The notes beneath the pieces were generated by a model. That model saw nothing but the letters and a program-made list of their open reading frames with translations. It made no database searches and was not told where the DNA came from. A stretch of 64,000 nt of DNA from SMWC01 sp045561055. Lineage in GTDB: Bacteria > Pseudomonadota > Gammaproteobacteria > Steroidobacterales > Rariloculaceae. Of the stretch, positions 44,499-51,915 are shown one piece after another. Positions within the stretch are counted from its first letter, which is position 1. Each line of letters starts with the position of its first letter. The stretch spans positions 124,001-188,000 of the forward strand of contig JBJKYL010000017.1 of the NCBI GenBank assembly GCA_045561055.1, read 5' to 3'. Both the position numbers and the translations under genes were made by a program.

Positions 44499-45434
44499 GT
44501 GGGTAATAGGATTAATGTCACAGTGGCATCGCTGGTTACGGCAATTATATCGCTCGCCTTGCCGGGGCTCGGTTATGCACAGGCTTGGGTTACTGATTCG
44601 GTATGTCCTGAAGATGCCCATGCTGATTTTCATGCGTGTGCGCTCGATGCCGGTGACGACTTTGATCCTCCCCGCGCTGTCGATGGTGTTCCAGATATGA
44701 GCGGTATCTGGCGCCGTAGAGCAACTGCTCACGAGAGTATTCATGCGCACCCGCGGACGCTGGATGACGCAGGTGGACCTAGTCTTATTGTGGATCCGAT
44801 CGACGGACTCGCTCCATTTCAACCTTGGGCCGAAGCAAAAAGACGCTACAACCGACCTGCTTATGTTCACCATAATGCGATATGTCGTTTAGATGGCGTC
44901 CCACTCACGATGTATATGACCGGCACACTCCAGTTTATGCAAAGCGGTGATTATTTTCTCGTCCAGGGAGAGGAAGCGCATGCCTTCAGAATGATTCCTA
45001 TAGATGACCGGCCGCATATTGGCAAAAACATTAAGCTATGGAATGGAGATTCTGTCGGTCGTTGGGAGGGCAATACGCTTGTGATTGATACGACTAATCA
45101 AAATGCGCGTGCCTGGTTGGACCAGCGTGGCAGATTTTTCACGGATGAGGTTCACGTTGAGGAACGATTAAGGCTCATTGATGCTGATACGATTCACTAT
45201 CAAGCAACGATCGAAGATCCTAACGTCTACACGCGACCATTCACAGTTGCCTTCGCCTTTCGGCGCAGCACGGATACTGATTATGAACTTTTGGAAGAAG
45301 CTTGCTACGAACATAATGAGCTAGCTCGACAGATGTTTATTAATGTTGGTTATAAAGTGTACCCGGGTATTACGGGAGCCGAGGCGCGACGGCTAAGGAC
45401 AGCCTGGGAACTTGAGGAGGCCGAGCTAAGATGA
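44499..45434 (+). CDS. WEGD-motif family exported protein
   Basis: 311 aa from the GTG at 44499, placed eight bases after CGGAGG; the frame is open from 44421. Signal peptide VTVASLVTAIISLALPGLGY then AQA. Landmarks in order: VDGVPDMSGIWRR, CRLDGVPLTMYMTGTLQFMQ, RMIPIDDRPHIGKNIKLW, GDSVGRWEGNTLVIDTTNQN, ERLRLIDADTIHYQATI, EDPNVYTRPFTVAFAFRR and EEACYEHNE. Periplasmic, function unknown. First gene of a tightly packed array (4-base overlap with the DUF6152 gene behind it). Confidence 0.78.
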   Translation: MGNRINVTVASLVTAIISLALPGLGYAQAWVTDSVCPEDAHADFHACALDAGDDFDPPRAVDGVPDMSGIWRRRATAHESIHAHPRTLDDAGGPSLIVDPIDGLAPFQPWAEAKRRYNRPAYVHHNAICRLDGVPLTMYMTGTLQFMQSGDYFLVQGEEAHAFRMIPIDDRPHIGKNIKLWNGDSVGRWEGNTLVIDTTNQNARAWLDQRGRFFTDEVHVEERLRLIDADTIHYQATIEDPNVYTRPFTVAFAFRRSTDTDYELLEEACYEHNELARQMFINVGYKVYPGITGAEARRLRTAWELEEAELR

Positions 45435-45838
45435 TAGCCAAATGGATTAATGCTCAAACTGTTAAAATTGTGGTAAGCGGAAGCTCGTTTTTCTTTTGTT
45501 CAAATGTTTTTTCGCACCATTCGGTCGCTTTGCAATTTGATATGACAAAGGAAATTACTGTCTCAGGGTCGGTCGTCGAATTAGAATGGCGTAACCCACA
45601 CGCGTGGCTGCATCTAGAAGTTGAGAGTGAAGTGGGCGAACCTGAACTATGGAAAGTAGAGTTCGGTAGTGCGAATTCACTTTACCGTCGAGGTTGGCGG
45701 CCGGCGAATTTACCGGTCGGAAGTATTGTGACGGTCCATGGTCTCCCGTCTAGAGATGGTTCGCGAACGGTAGACGGAGAGGAGGTCACGTTATCAGATG
45801 GAACGAGACTATTGTCTGGTAGCAATCCTGATGATTAA
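45431..45838 (+). CDS. DUF6152-family exported protein
   Basis: 135 aa, ATGA overlap with the upstream gene. N-terminal signal segment (VSGSSFFFCSNVF), mature start SHHSVALQFD, then ITVSGSVVELEWRNPHAWLH, WKVEFGSANSLYRRGW, LPVGSIVTVHGLPSRDGSR and DGTRLL, a complete DUF6152 domain. The downstream WEGD gene starts inside its last codons, so all three are probably translated as one coupled unit. Confidence 0.83.
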   Translation: MIAKWINAQTVKIVVSGSSFFFCSNVFSHHSVALQFDMTKEITVSGSVVELEWRNPHAWLHLEVESEVGEPELWKVEFGSANSLYRRGWRPANLPVGSIVTVHGLPSRDGSRTVDGEEVTLSDGTRLLSGSNPDD

Positions 45839-46580
45839 CCGACTAGCTAGTAGGGTAACGATTTTGGTTGCCGCGATCCTATTAATATCCTCCAAGGTTT
45901 TTGCTCAGAATTACATTCCGCCACGGACGATCGATGGACAGCCTGATCTACAAGGTATCTGGCAGGCTGTCGGTACGGCTAACTGGAATGTTCAGGACCA
46001 CTCAGCACAGGTTGGCATACCCGCGGGACAGGGTGTTGTTGTCGGGAATGAAATTCCCTATCAATCCTGGGCGGTAGAGCAACGAGATGAGAATCGCGAA
46101 AATCGATTGCGCGATGACACCGAGGCTAACTGCAAGATGGTCGGTGTTCCGCGTATTACCTATATGCCTTACCCATTTCAGATTTTTCAGACGTCTGATC
46201 AGATCGTTATGATCTACGAGTGGGTACACACGATACGTAATATATACATGGAGGGAGAGCGCCTACCGGGGCCGATCGAATGGTATATGGGCGACTCGCG
46301 CGGACATTGGGAGGGTGATACTTTGGTTGTTGACGTTACCCATTTCACTGGGGAGACTTGGTTCGATCGTGCAGGGAACTTTCACAGCCCTTCTTTGCGT
46401 GTCACGGAACGCTATACTCGAACTGGTCCTGACCATTTGCTTTACGAGGTAACGATAGATGATTCCGATGTTTTTACGGAACCTTGGCAGATGAGCATGC
46501 CTCTCTATCGTCGGATTGAAAAGAATATTCGAGTTCTTGAGTTTGAGTGTTACGCTCTGGCTGAGGATGACATAGGCTAA
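45831..46580 (+). CDS. WEGD-motif family exported protein
   Basis: 249 aa from the ATG at 45831, overlapping the end of the DUF6152 gene by 8 bases; the earlier ATG at 45798 would destroy the signal peptide (SRVTILVAAILLISSKVFAQ). Landmarks: IDGQPDLQGIWQAVG, CKMVGVPRITYMPYPFQIFQ, IRNIYMEGERLPGPIEWYMG, DSRGHWEGDTLVVDVTHFTG, RYTRTGPDHLLYEVTIDD and EFECYAL. It has the complete family core and no fused domain. Function unknown. Confidence 0.8.
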   Translation: MINRLASRVTILVAAILLISSKVFAQNYIPPRTIDGQPDLQGIWQAVGTANWNVQDHSAQVGIPAGQGVVVGNEIPYQSWAVEQRDENRENRLRDDTEANCKMVGVPRITYMPYPFQIFQTSDQIVMIYEWVHTIRNIYMEGERLPGPIEWYMGDSRGHWEGDTLVVDVTHFTGETWFDRAGNFHSPSLRVTERYTRTGPDHLLYEVTIDDSDVFTEPWQMSMPLYRRIEKNIRVLEFECYALAEDDIG

Positions 46581-46632
46581 TGATTCAGGATTGCGGTTAC
46601 CCGGTTAGCTATCAACAGTTGGAAGGAAGATA

Positions 46633-47682
46633 ATGAAACTAACTCACTGGTTCTCGGGCTTTGTTCCGATCGCGTTTCTGTTTCCAATCGCAAGTGTTCC
46701 GCATCACGCCTTTGTAGGTGTTTTCGACATGGGTAGTATCGTCGAAATTAATGGTGAGTTGACCGAACTGCTTTGGCGAAATCCCCACGTTCGGTTCTCG
46801 ATACGTAATTTAGACGGCGAGGTTTGGGAAATTGAGACCAATTCGGTCAGTATACTTAGTCGTATGGATATTGATCCAGAGATTTTTAGCGTTGGTGACA
46901 ACATCAGAGTGGCTGGTTCCCCAGCGCTCGATGGAAGTCTAGCAATGTGGACTAATAACGTGATGCTTTCGGATGGTCGTGAGGTTGTGATGCGACCGGG
47001 CGTTGACCCTTACTGGGCGGGGATGGATGGCGTACATGGCAATTCCGATATCTGGCTTGCGGAAGGGAGCGCCATCAGCGCGACCGATAATAATGACCTT
47101 GGTCTATTTCGTGTCTGGAGTACACATTTCACGGGTCCGAGTCGGTCACTCTTTGGTTCGAGAGCTTTCCCGCTAGAGCTTGACTTGCCTTTAACTCCGG
47201 CTGCGGCAGGAGCGGTATCTAGTTTTGGTGAAGTTGTGAATGTGCTCGGTGACTGTGTGGCTAAGGGTATGCCTATGATAATGGAGCAGCCGTACCCGGT
47301 AGAGTTCGTTGATCAAGGCGATGTGATCTTGTTTCGTATGGAAGAATACGATGCTGTCCGGACAATCTATATGGATCCCAATGTTGATATAGACATGACG
47401 CCCGTGAGGCTTGGTCGGTCAAAAGGACGCTGGGTGGGAGAAGATCTTCACGTGACAACTACGAGCATCGACTGGCCGTACTTCAATGCTAGAGGTGTCC
47501 CGCAAAGTGAAGCCATAGAATTGTACGAGCGGTTTTCGGTAAGTGATGATGGTAGCCGTTTGAACTATTATCTAACTGCTATCGATCCCGTAACGTTCAC
47601 ACGACCTGTGGAGCTAGATAAAGCATGGATGTGGCGGCCTGGCGAGGTTATTAAACCCTTTGAATGTACACCATCCGAGTAG
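46633..47682 (+). CDS. Fusion of DUF6152 and diverged WEGD-family domains, exported
   Basis: 349 aa. ATG behind GGAAGGAAG. Signal peptide FSGFVPIAFLFPIASVP, then HHAFVGVFDMG and a DUF6152 domain (EINGELTELLWRNPHVRFSI, WEIETNSVSILSRMDI, FSVGDNIRVAGSPALDG) to about residue 115. The WEGD half is diverged: CVAKGMPMIMEQPYPVEFVD, VRTIYMDPN, GRSKGRWVGEDLHVTTTSID (WEGD replaced by WVGE), YERFSVSDDGSRLNYYLTAI and FECTPSE. Second independent fusion in the window. Overlaps the quinoprotein gene by 19 bases. Confidence 0.78.
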   Translation: MKLTHWFSGFVPIAFLFPIASVPHHAFVGVFDMGSIVEINGELTELLWRNPHVRFSIRNLDGEVWEIETNSVSILSRMDIDPEIFSVGDNIRVAGSPALDGSLAMWTNNVMLSDGREVVMRPGVDPYWAGMDGVHGNSDIWLAEGSAISATDNNDLGLFRVWSTHFTGPSRSLFGSRAFPLELDLPLTPAAAGAVSSFGEVVNVLGDCVAKGMPMIMEQPYPVEFVDQGDVILFRMEEYDAVRTIYMDPNVDIDMTPVRLGRSKGRWVGEDLHVTTTSIDWPYFNARGVPQSEAIELYERFSVSDDGSRLNYYLTAIDPVTFTRPVELDKAWMWRPGEVIKPFECTPSE

Positions 47683-49634
47683 CGGCCGTGGGTCGGAATA
47701 GTCAGTTTAGCGCTTGGATTATCGGTTCGATATCGATTTTCGTATGTGCCCATTTAGCGGCTCAGAGCAGCTCTGACTGGCCTACTTTTGGCGGACCGGC
47801 GGGCGGGACTCAGCATTCGTCTCTGAAGCAAATAAACGTTAGCAACGTCACCGATCTCGAAGTCGCTTGGGTTCATCGTTCGAACGACCATTCTTGGCTC
47901 GAGGTAACGCCTATTCATGCGAACGACATGCTTTATTACTGTACCCCGATGAATCGTGTGATAGCACTAGACCCCACTAGTGGCGAGGAGATTTGGCGAT
48001 ATGATCCGCACGCTGATGAAGGTGGACTGGGATTAATCAGCGATGAGCGCCTCGCTGTTCGTTGCCGAAGTGTTGCTTACTGGGAAGCAGAGATCCCGCA
48101 ACCGGATGTCCTTTGTGAGAAGCGTGTGTTCAAAGGTGACATCAACGGTAATATTTATGCGATTGATGGCGATACCGGAGCATCCTGCTTAGACTTTGGT
48201 GCACAAGCAGGGCACTCAGGTTATGTGTCTCATTGGGACTATGATGGTAACGGTGTTGGTCCACGGCACACGACATCAGGACCAATCGTAATTGGCGATA
48301 TCGTAATTGCGGCTGTCGGCGTTGAGGATAGCTTTGTGAATGCGAGCGATGGTTTTGTACGTGGGTTTGACGTACGGTCTGGTCAAATGGTCTGGGAGTT
48401 CAACCCAATTCCGGCCGATCGAGTTAACGAGACAGGAGGGGCGAATGTTTGGTCTACTTTAAGTGCGGATCTTGAGCGAGGACTCGTGTTCCTACCTACG
48501 ACTAGTCCATCTTCGGATTTTTTCGGCGGCACGCGAAAATTTCCGATCCCCTATGGCACCGCTACCGTTGCGCTAAATGCAGCTAACGGAGAAGTGGTTT
48601 GGCACTATCAGATTGTCCGACACGATGTTTACGATTACGACCTGCCAGGTCATCCCCTTATTACATCGATTCGAAAGGACGGTCTGACGCGTGAAGTCGC
48701 GATCCAGCAGACGAAATCGGGACATATATTTGTTTTCGACGTTGATACGGGCGAACCGGTGTTTCCTATAGAAGATAGGCCTATACCACAGTCGAATGTT
48801 CCAGGAGAACAAACGGCGGCCACACAGCCGTTTCCGATATCGCCGGAACCCTTCACCCCCACAGTGCTCGATCGTGATGATATTTATGGAGTTACGCTAT
48901 TTGATCGGGCGTGGTGTCGATCAGTATTTGATGAACTGCGTTACGATGGAATATTTACACCGCCGAGTATTGAGGGGACGCTGCACTTTCCGGGCTTTGG
49001 TGGCGGGGGAAACTGGGGTGGTGCTGCTTTCGATCCTATCACGAACCAACTAATTGTTAAGTCACTCACGGTAGGAACGGTTCATTACTTGATTCCGAAC
49101 GAGGATGGTGCATTGACACCCGTTCCGGATCTTGAAAATGAGAGTATTCCGGGAGATAGCAGTGTGACTGGAATCGGCGACCCGATGCCGGGGACCCCCT
49201 ATCGGACCGATAACAAGCCGTTTTTTTCTCCGTTTGGGTTACCCTGTACTCCACCACCATGGGGTACGTTGACCGCGATCAATATGAGTTCTGGAGATAT
49301 TGTGTGGCAAATGCCGTTCGGGATTGGGCGCCGATATGGGATTACGGTTCCCGAGTTTATGGGATGGGGAAACGCTATTATTGGTGGGCCTATCACTACG
49401 GCAGGCGGACTAATTTTTATGGGTGGATCTATGGATAAGAGATTCCGCGCTTTGGACATCGAAACGGGTGAGGAGTTGTGGTCCGATGAGCTTCCGTATG
49501 CAGGAATGGCTGTGCCGATGAGTTATATGGTAGACGGAGTGCAATATGTTGTTATTGCTGCGGGCGGAAATCGCCGGACCTATACCGAGGAGGGAGATGC
49601 GATTGTGGCATTTAGGCTTGGTCCGGGAGACTGA
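47664..49634 (+). CDS. PQQ-type quinoprotein dehydrogenase
   Basis: 656 aa with the ATG at 47664; a GTG at 47688 is a possible start. Signal or anchor WIIGSISIFVCAHLAA. The rest is an eight-bladed quinoprotein propeller of the membrane glucose/alcohol dehydrogenase group: DWPTFGGPAGGTQHSSLKQI, VIALDPTSGEEIWRYDPHAD, RCRSVAYWEA, VFKGDINGNIYAIDGDTGAS, YGTATVALNAANGEVVWHYQ, HDVYDYDLPGHPL, FPGFGGGGNWGGAAFDPITN and GGLIFMGGSMDKRFRALDIE. The oxidised sugar or alcohol is unknown. It is the terminal gene of the DUF6152/WEGD array, suggesting that those proteins serve a periplasmic oxidation. Confidence 0.86.
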   Translation: MYTIRVAAVGRNSQFSAWIIGSISIFVCAHLAAQSSSDWPTFGGPAGGTQHSSLKQINVSNVTDLEVAWVHRSNDHSWLEVTPIHANDMLYYCTPMNRVIALDPTSGEEIWRYDPHADEGGLGLISDERLAVRCRSVAYWEAEIPQPDVLCEKRVFKGDINGNIYAIDGDTGASCLDFGAQAGHSGYVSHWDYDGNGVGPRHTTSGPIVIGDIVIAAVGVEDSFVNASDGFVRGFDVRSGQMVWEFNPIPADRVNETGGANVWSTLSADLERGLVFLPTTSPSSDFFGGTRKFPIPYGTATVALNAANGEVVWHYQIVRHDVYDYDLPGHPLITSIRKDGLTREVAIQQTKSGHIFVFDVDTGEPVFPIEDRPIPQSNVPGEQTAATQPFPISPEPFTPTVLDRDDIYGVTLFDRAWCRSVFDELRYDGIFTPPSIEGTLHFPGFGGGGNWGGAAFDPITNQLIVKSLTVGTVHYLIPNEDGALTPVPDLENESIPGDSSVTGIGDPMPGTPYRTDNKPFFSPFGLPCTPPPWGTLTAINMSSGDIVWQMPFGIGRRYGITVPEFMGWGNAIIGGPITTAGGLIFMGGSMDKRFRALDIETGEELWSDELPYAGMAVPMSYMVDGVQYVVIAAGGNRRTYTEEGDAIVAFRLGPGD

Positions 49635-49768
49635 ACGTCTACCCTCAACGTGGTTTTTTCGATACAATAGCTACAGAATTTACGGGACAATAGCAGCCCG
49701 TAGAAGTAGGATTCTGATTAGAATCATGCGGTTGGCGCTATATTTTTAGATAATAGCTTTAGTTTGGG

Positions 49769-49790
49769 GCCCCGTAAGGGGCTTTTTATT
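49769..49790 (+). terminator. Rho-independent terminator between the quinoprotein gene and rimP
   Basis: GCCCC, loop GTAA, GGGGC, then TTTTT. It ends transcription from the array upstream or acts in the rimP leader. Confidence 0.75.
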
Positions 49791-49797
49791 TTGTCTG

Positions 49798-49819
49798 TCC
49801 GTGTTCTATAGAGCACGGA
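49798..49819 (+). other. Leader hairpin upstream of rimP
   Basis: TCCGTGT and GCACGGA can pair (one G-T) around an eight-base loop. No T run follows. It is the middle of three hairpins in 49769-49865 and may be an antiterminator or processing element. Confidence 0.4.
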
Positions 49820-49841
49820 GCTTAGGACGAGATTTTTGAAT

Positions 49842-49865
49842 AATGGGCCTTGAGCCCATTTTTTA
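49842..49865 (+). terminator. Terminator-like attenuator just upstream of rimP
   Basis: A perfect seven-base stem AATGGGC/GCCCATT with loop CTTGA and a following T run lies only 23 bases before the rimP start, so full termination would shut off the operon. This fits a leader attenuator; a conserved rimP leader RNA is known in gammaproteobacteria. Confidence 0.65.
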
Positions 49866-49887
49866 TACCCATTTCATGAGACTTTAG

Positions 49888-50346
49888 TTGAATTTTTCGA
49901 TACAGAAGAAAAGGTTAATTGATTTGTTAGAGCCATCAATACAAGGACTCGGCTATGAACTAGTCGATGTGGAAATTCATTCGAACCGTAATGGTTGCTT
50001 AAGGCTCTATATCGACCGTGATTCTGGTATCGGTCTAGATGATTGCGAAATCGTGAGTCGTCAAGTAAGTGCACTTCTAGATGTAGAAGATCCGATATCA
50101 GGGCAGTACGAATTGGAAGTATCATCGCCGGGTTTTGAACGGTCGCTTAGAACGCTGGAACATTTTCGGCGGTTTGTCGGTGCTGTTGTAAAAATAAAGC
50201 TTAGACTTGCGCGCAAAGGAAGGCAGAATTTTAAGGGTTTGCTTGTGGGCGTCAAGGATCAAGATGTTCTAATTGAGATTGATAATGAAACAGTTCGTCT
50301 AACGTATTTGGATATCGCTTCGGCGCAATTGGTGTCGAAGCACTAA
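49888..50346 (+). CDS. rimP: Ribosome maturation factor RimP
   Basis: 152 aa, TTG start; no ATG exists upstream in frame. RimP helps 30S subunit maturation. IQGLGYELVDVEIHSNRNGC, LRLYIDRDSGIGLDDCEIVS, YELEVSSPGFERSLRTLEHF and RFVGAVVKIKLR are family motifs. First gene of the nusA operon, preceded by the hairpin leader. Confidence 0.94.
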   Translation: MNFSIQKKRLIDLLEPSIQGLGYELVDVEIHSNRNGCLRLYIDRDSGIGLDDCEIVSRQVSALLDVEDPISGQYELEVSSPGFERSLRTLEHFRRFVGAVVKIKLRLARKGRQNFKGLLVGVKDQDVLIEIDNETVRLTYLDIASAQLVSKH

Positions 50347-50372
50347 CTCACGGAAACTAGGTGTTGTTGGAA

Positions 50373-51899
50373 ATGGATAAAGAAATCTTAAATGTTGTTG
50401 ATGCGGTTTCAAACGAAAAGGGAGTTGAAAAGGAAATAATTTTCGAAGCCATTGAGGCGGCCTTAGCATCTGCTACCAAAAGAAAACATGGTGATGAGAT
50501 CGACGTTCGCGTGCAGATTGATCGTGAGAGTGGCGAGTACGAAACGTTTCAACGCTGGATGGTATTTGCAGATGATTCTACCGAACTGGAAGAACCTGAA
50601 TGCGAGTTGCGGCTGGAGGACGCGCTTGATGTTAGCCCGGATGCTCAGCCTGGTGAGTACGTCGAGGTGTCGATGGAGTCTGTTACGTTTGGGCGAATTG
50701 CAGCACAGACGGCGAAACAGGTCATAGTGCAAAAAGTGCGTGAAGCCGAGCGTGAACAGGTTGTAGAAGAATTCCAGCCTCGGGTGGGCGAATTGATTGG
50801 CGGAATTGCTAAGCGAGTTGACCGTAATGGTGCATATATAGATCTTGGCGGCAATGCGGAGGGCTTTGTTTCCCGCGAAGAGTTAATTCCACGTGAGCCG
50901 ATTAAGCCTCAAGATCGCGTTAAGGGGATTCTTCGAGAAGTTCGTTCAGAACAAAGGGGCCCACAGTTGTTTATGACCCGTACGTCACCGGAGCTTCTTA
51001 TTGAGCTTTTTAAACTAGAGGTACCAGAAGTAAACCAGGGTCTGATCGAAATTCTAGGTGCGGCTCGCGATCCGGGGTTGCGCGCTAAGATTGCTGTTAA
51101 GAGTAATGATACTAGAATAGATCCAGTCGGGGCATGTGTCGGAATGCGAGGGTCACGCGTTCAAGCTGTGTCTAACGAATTAGCGGGCGAGAGGGTAGAT
51201 ATTATTCTTCATGATGATAATCCGGCGCAGTTTGTGATCAACGCGATGTCTCCTGCTGATGTCCTGTCGATCGTTATGGATGAAGAAGCGCATAGTATGG
51301 ATGTTGCAGTTGATGAGGAGAAGCTGTCTCAGGCTATTGGTCGTGGGGGGCAGAATATTCGTCTTGCAAGTGAACTTACCGGCTGGGAACTTAACGTCAT
51401 GACAGAGGCTGACGCGGAAGAAAAAAGTGAAATTGAGGCGAAAGAGCTTATAGCTAAACTTATGAAAGAGCTCGATGTTGATGAGGATGTTGCTGCAATT
51501 CTTGTTCAGGAAGGCTTCTCAACCTTAGAAGAGGTCGCCTACGTACCGGCAAACGAGTTGCTCGCGGTTGAGGAATTCAATGAAGAAATCGTCAGTGAGC
51601 TCCGCGCTCGTGCGCGTGATGTGCTAATAACGCAGGCGATCGTAACCGAAGAAGTTTTGGACCAAACAGAACCTGCCGAAGATCTCCTAAGTTTAGAAGG
51701 AATGGAGAAAGAGATTGCGTTCGAGCTAGCTAGCCGTGGGGTTGTATGTCGTGAGGATTTGGCCGAGCAGGCCGTCGATGATATTGCCGATATTTCTGCC
51801 CTAGGTCCCGAACGCGCTGGGGAATTGATCATGGTCGCCCGTGCCCACTGGTTTGAGTCTGAGAGTGATCCGCAATCTGATTCTGGGTCAAAAGAGTAG
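50373..51899 (+). CDS. nusA: Transcription termination/antitermination factor NusA
   Basis: 508 aa from the ATG at 50373, which gives MDKEILNVVDAVSNEKGVEK, aligned with the enteric start; the frame opens four codons earlier. N-terminal RNA polymerase-binding domain, S1 domain (IAKRVDRNGAYIDLGG), KH domains (PVGACVGMRGSRVQAVSNEL; SQAIGRGGQNIRLASELTGW) and two C-terminal acidic helical repeats as in E. coli. Binds RNA polymerase and nascent RNA. Confidence 0.97.
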   Translation: MDKEILNVVDAVSNEKGVEKEIIFEAIEAALASATKRKHGDEIDVRVQIDRESGEYETFQRWMVFADDSTELEEPECELRLEDALDVSPDAQPGEYVEVSMESVTFGRIAAQTAKQVIVQKVREAEREQVVEEFQPRVGELIGGIAKRVDRNGAYIDLGGNAEGFVSREELIPREPIKPQDRVKGILREVRSEQRGPQLFMTRTSPELLIELFKLEVPEVNQGLIEILGAARDPGLRAKIAVKSNDTRIDPVGACVGMRGSRVQAVSNELAGERVDIILHDDNPAQFVINAMSPADVLSIVMDEEAHSMDVAVDEEKLSQAIGRGGQNIRLASELTGWELNVMTEADAEEKSEIEAKELIAKLMKELDVDEDVAAILVQEGFSTLEEVAYVPANELLAVEEFNEEIVSELRARARDVLITQAIVTEEVLDQTEPAEDLLSLEGMEKEIAFELASRGVVCREDLAEQAVDDIADISALGPERAGELIMVARAHWFESESDPQSDSGSKE

Positions 51900-51915
51900 C
51901 GGCTAGGAGAATATT

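Noticed and set aside
49640..49760. tRNA upstream of rimP, as in E. coli metY
   Set aside because: No cloverleaf or T-loop sequence is visible in this stretch.
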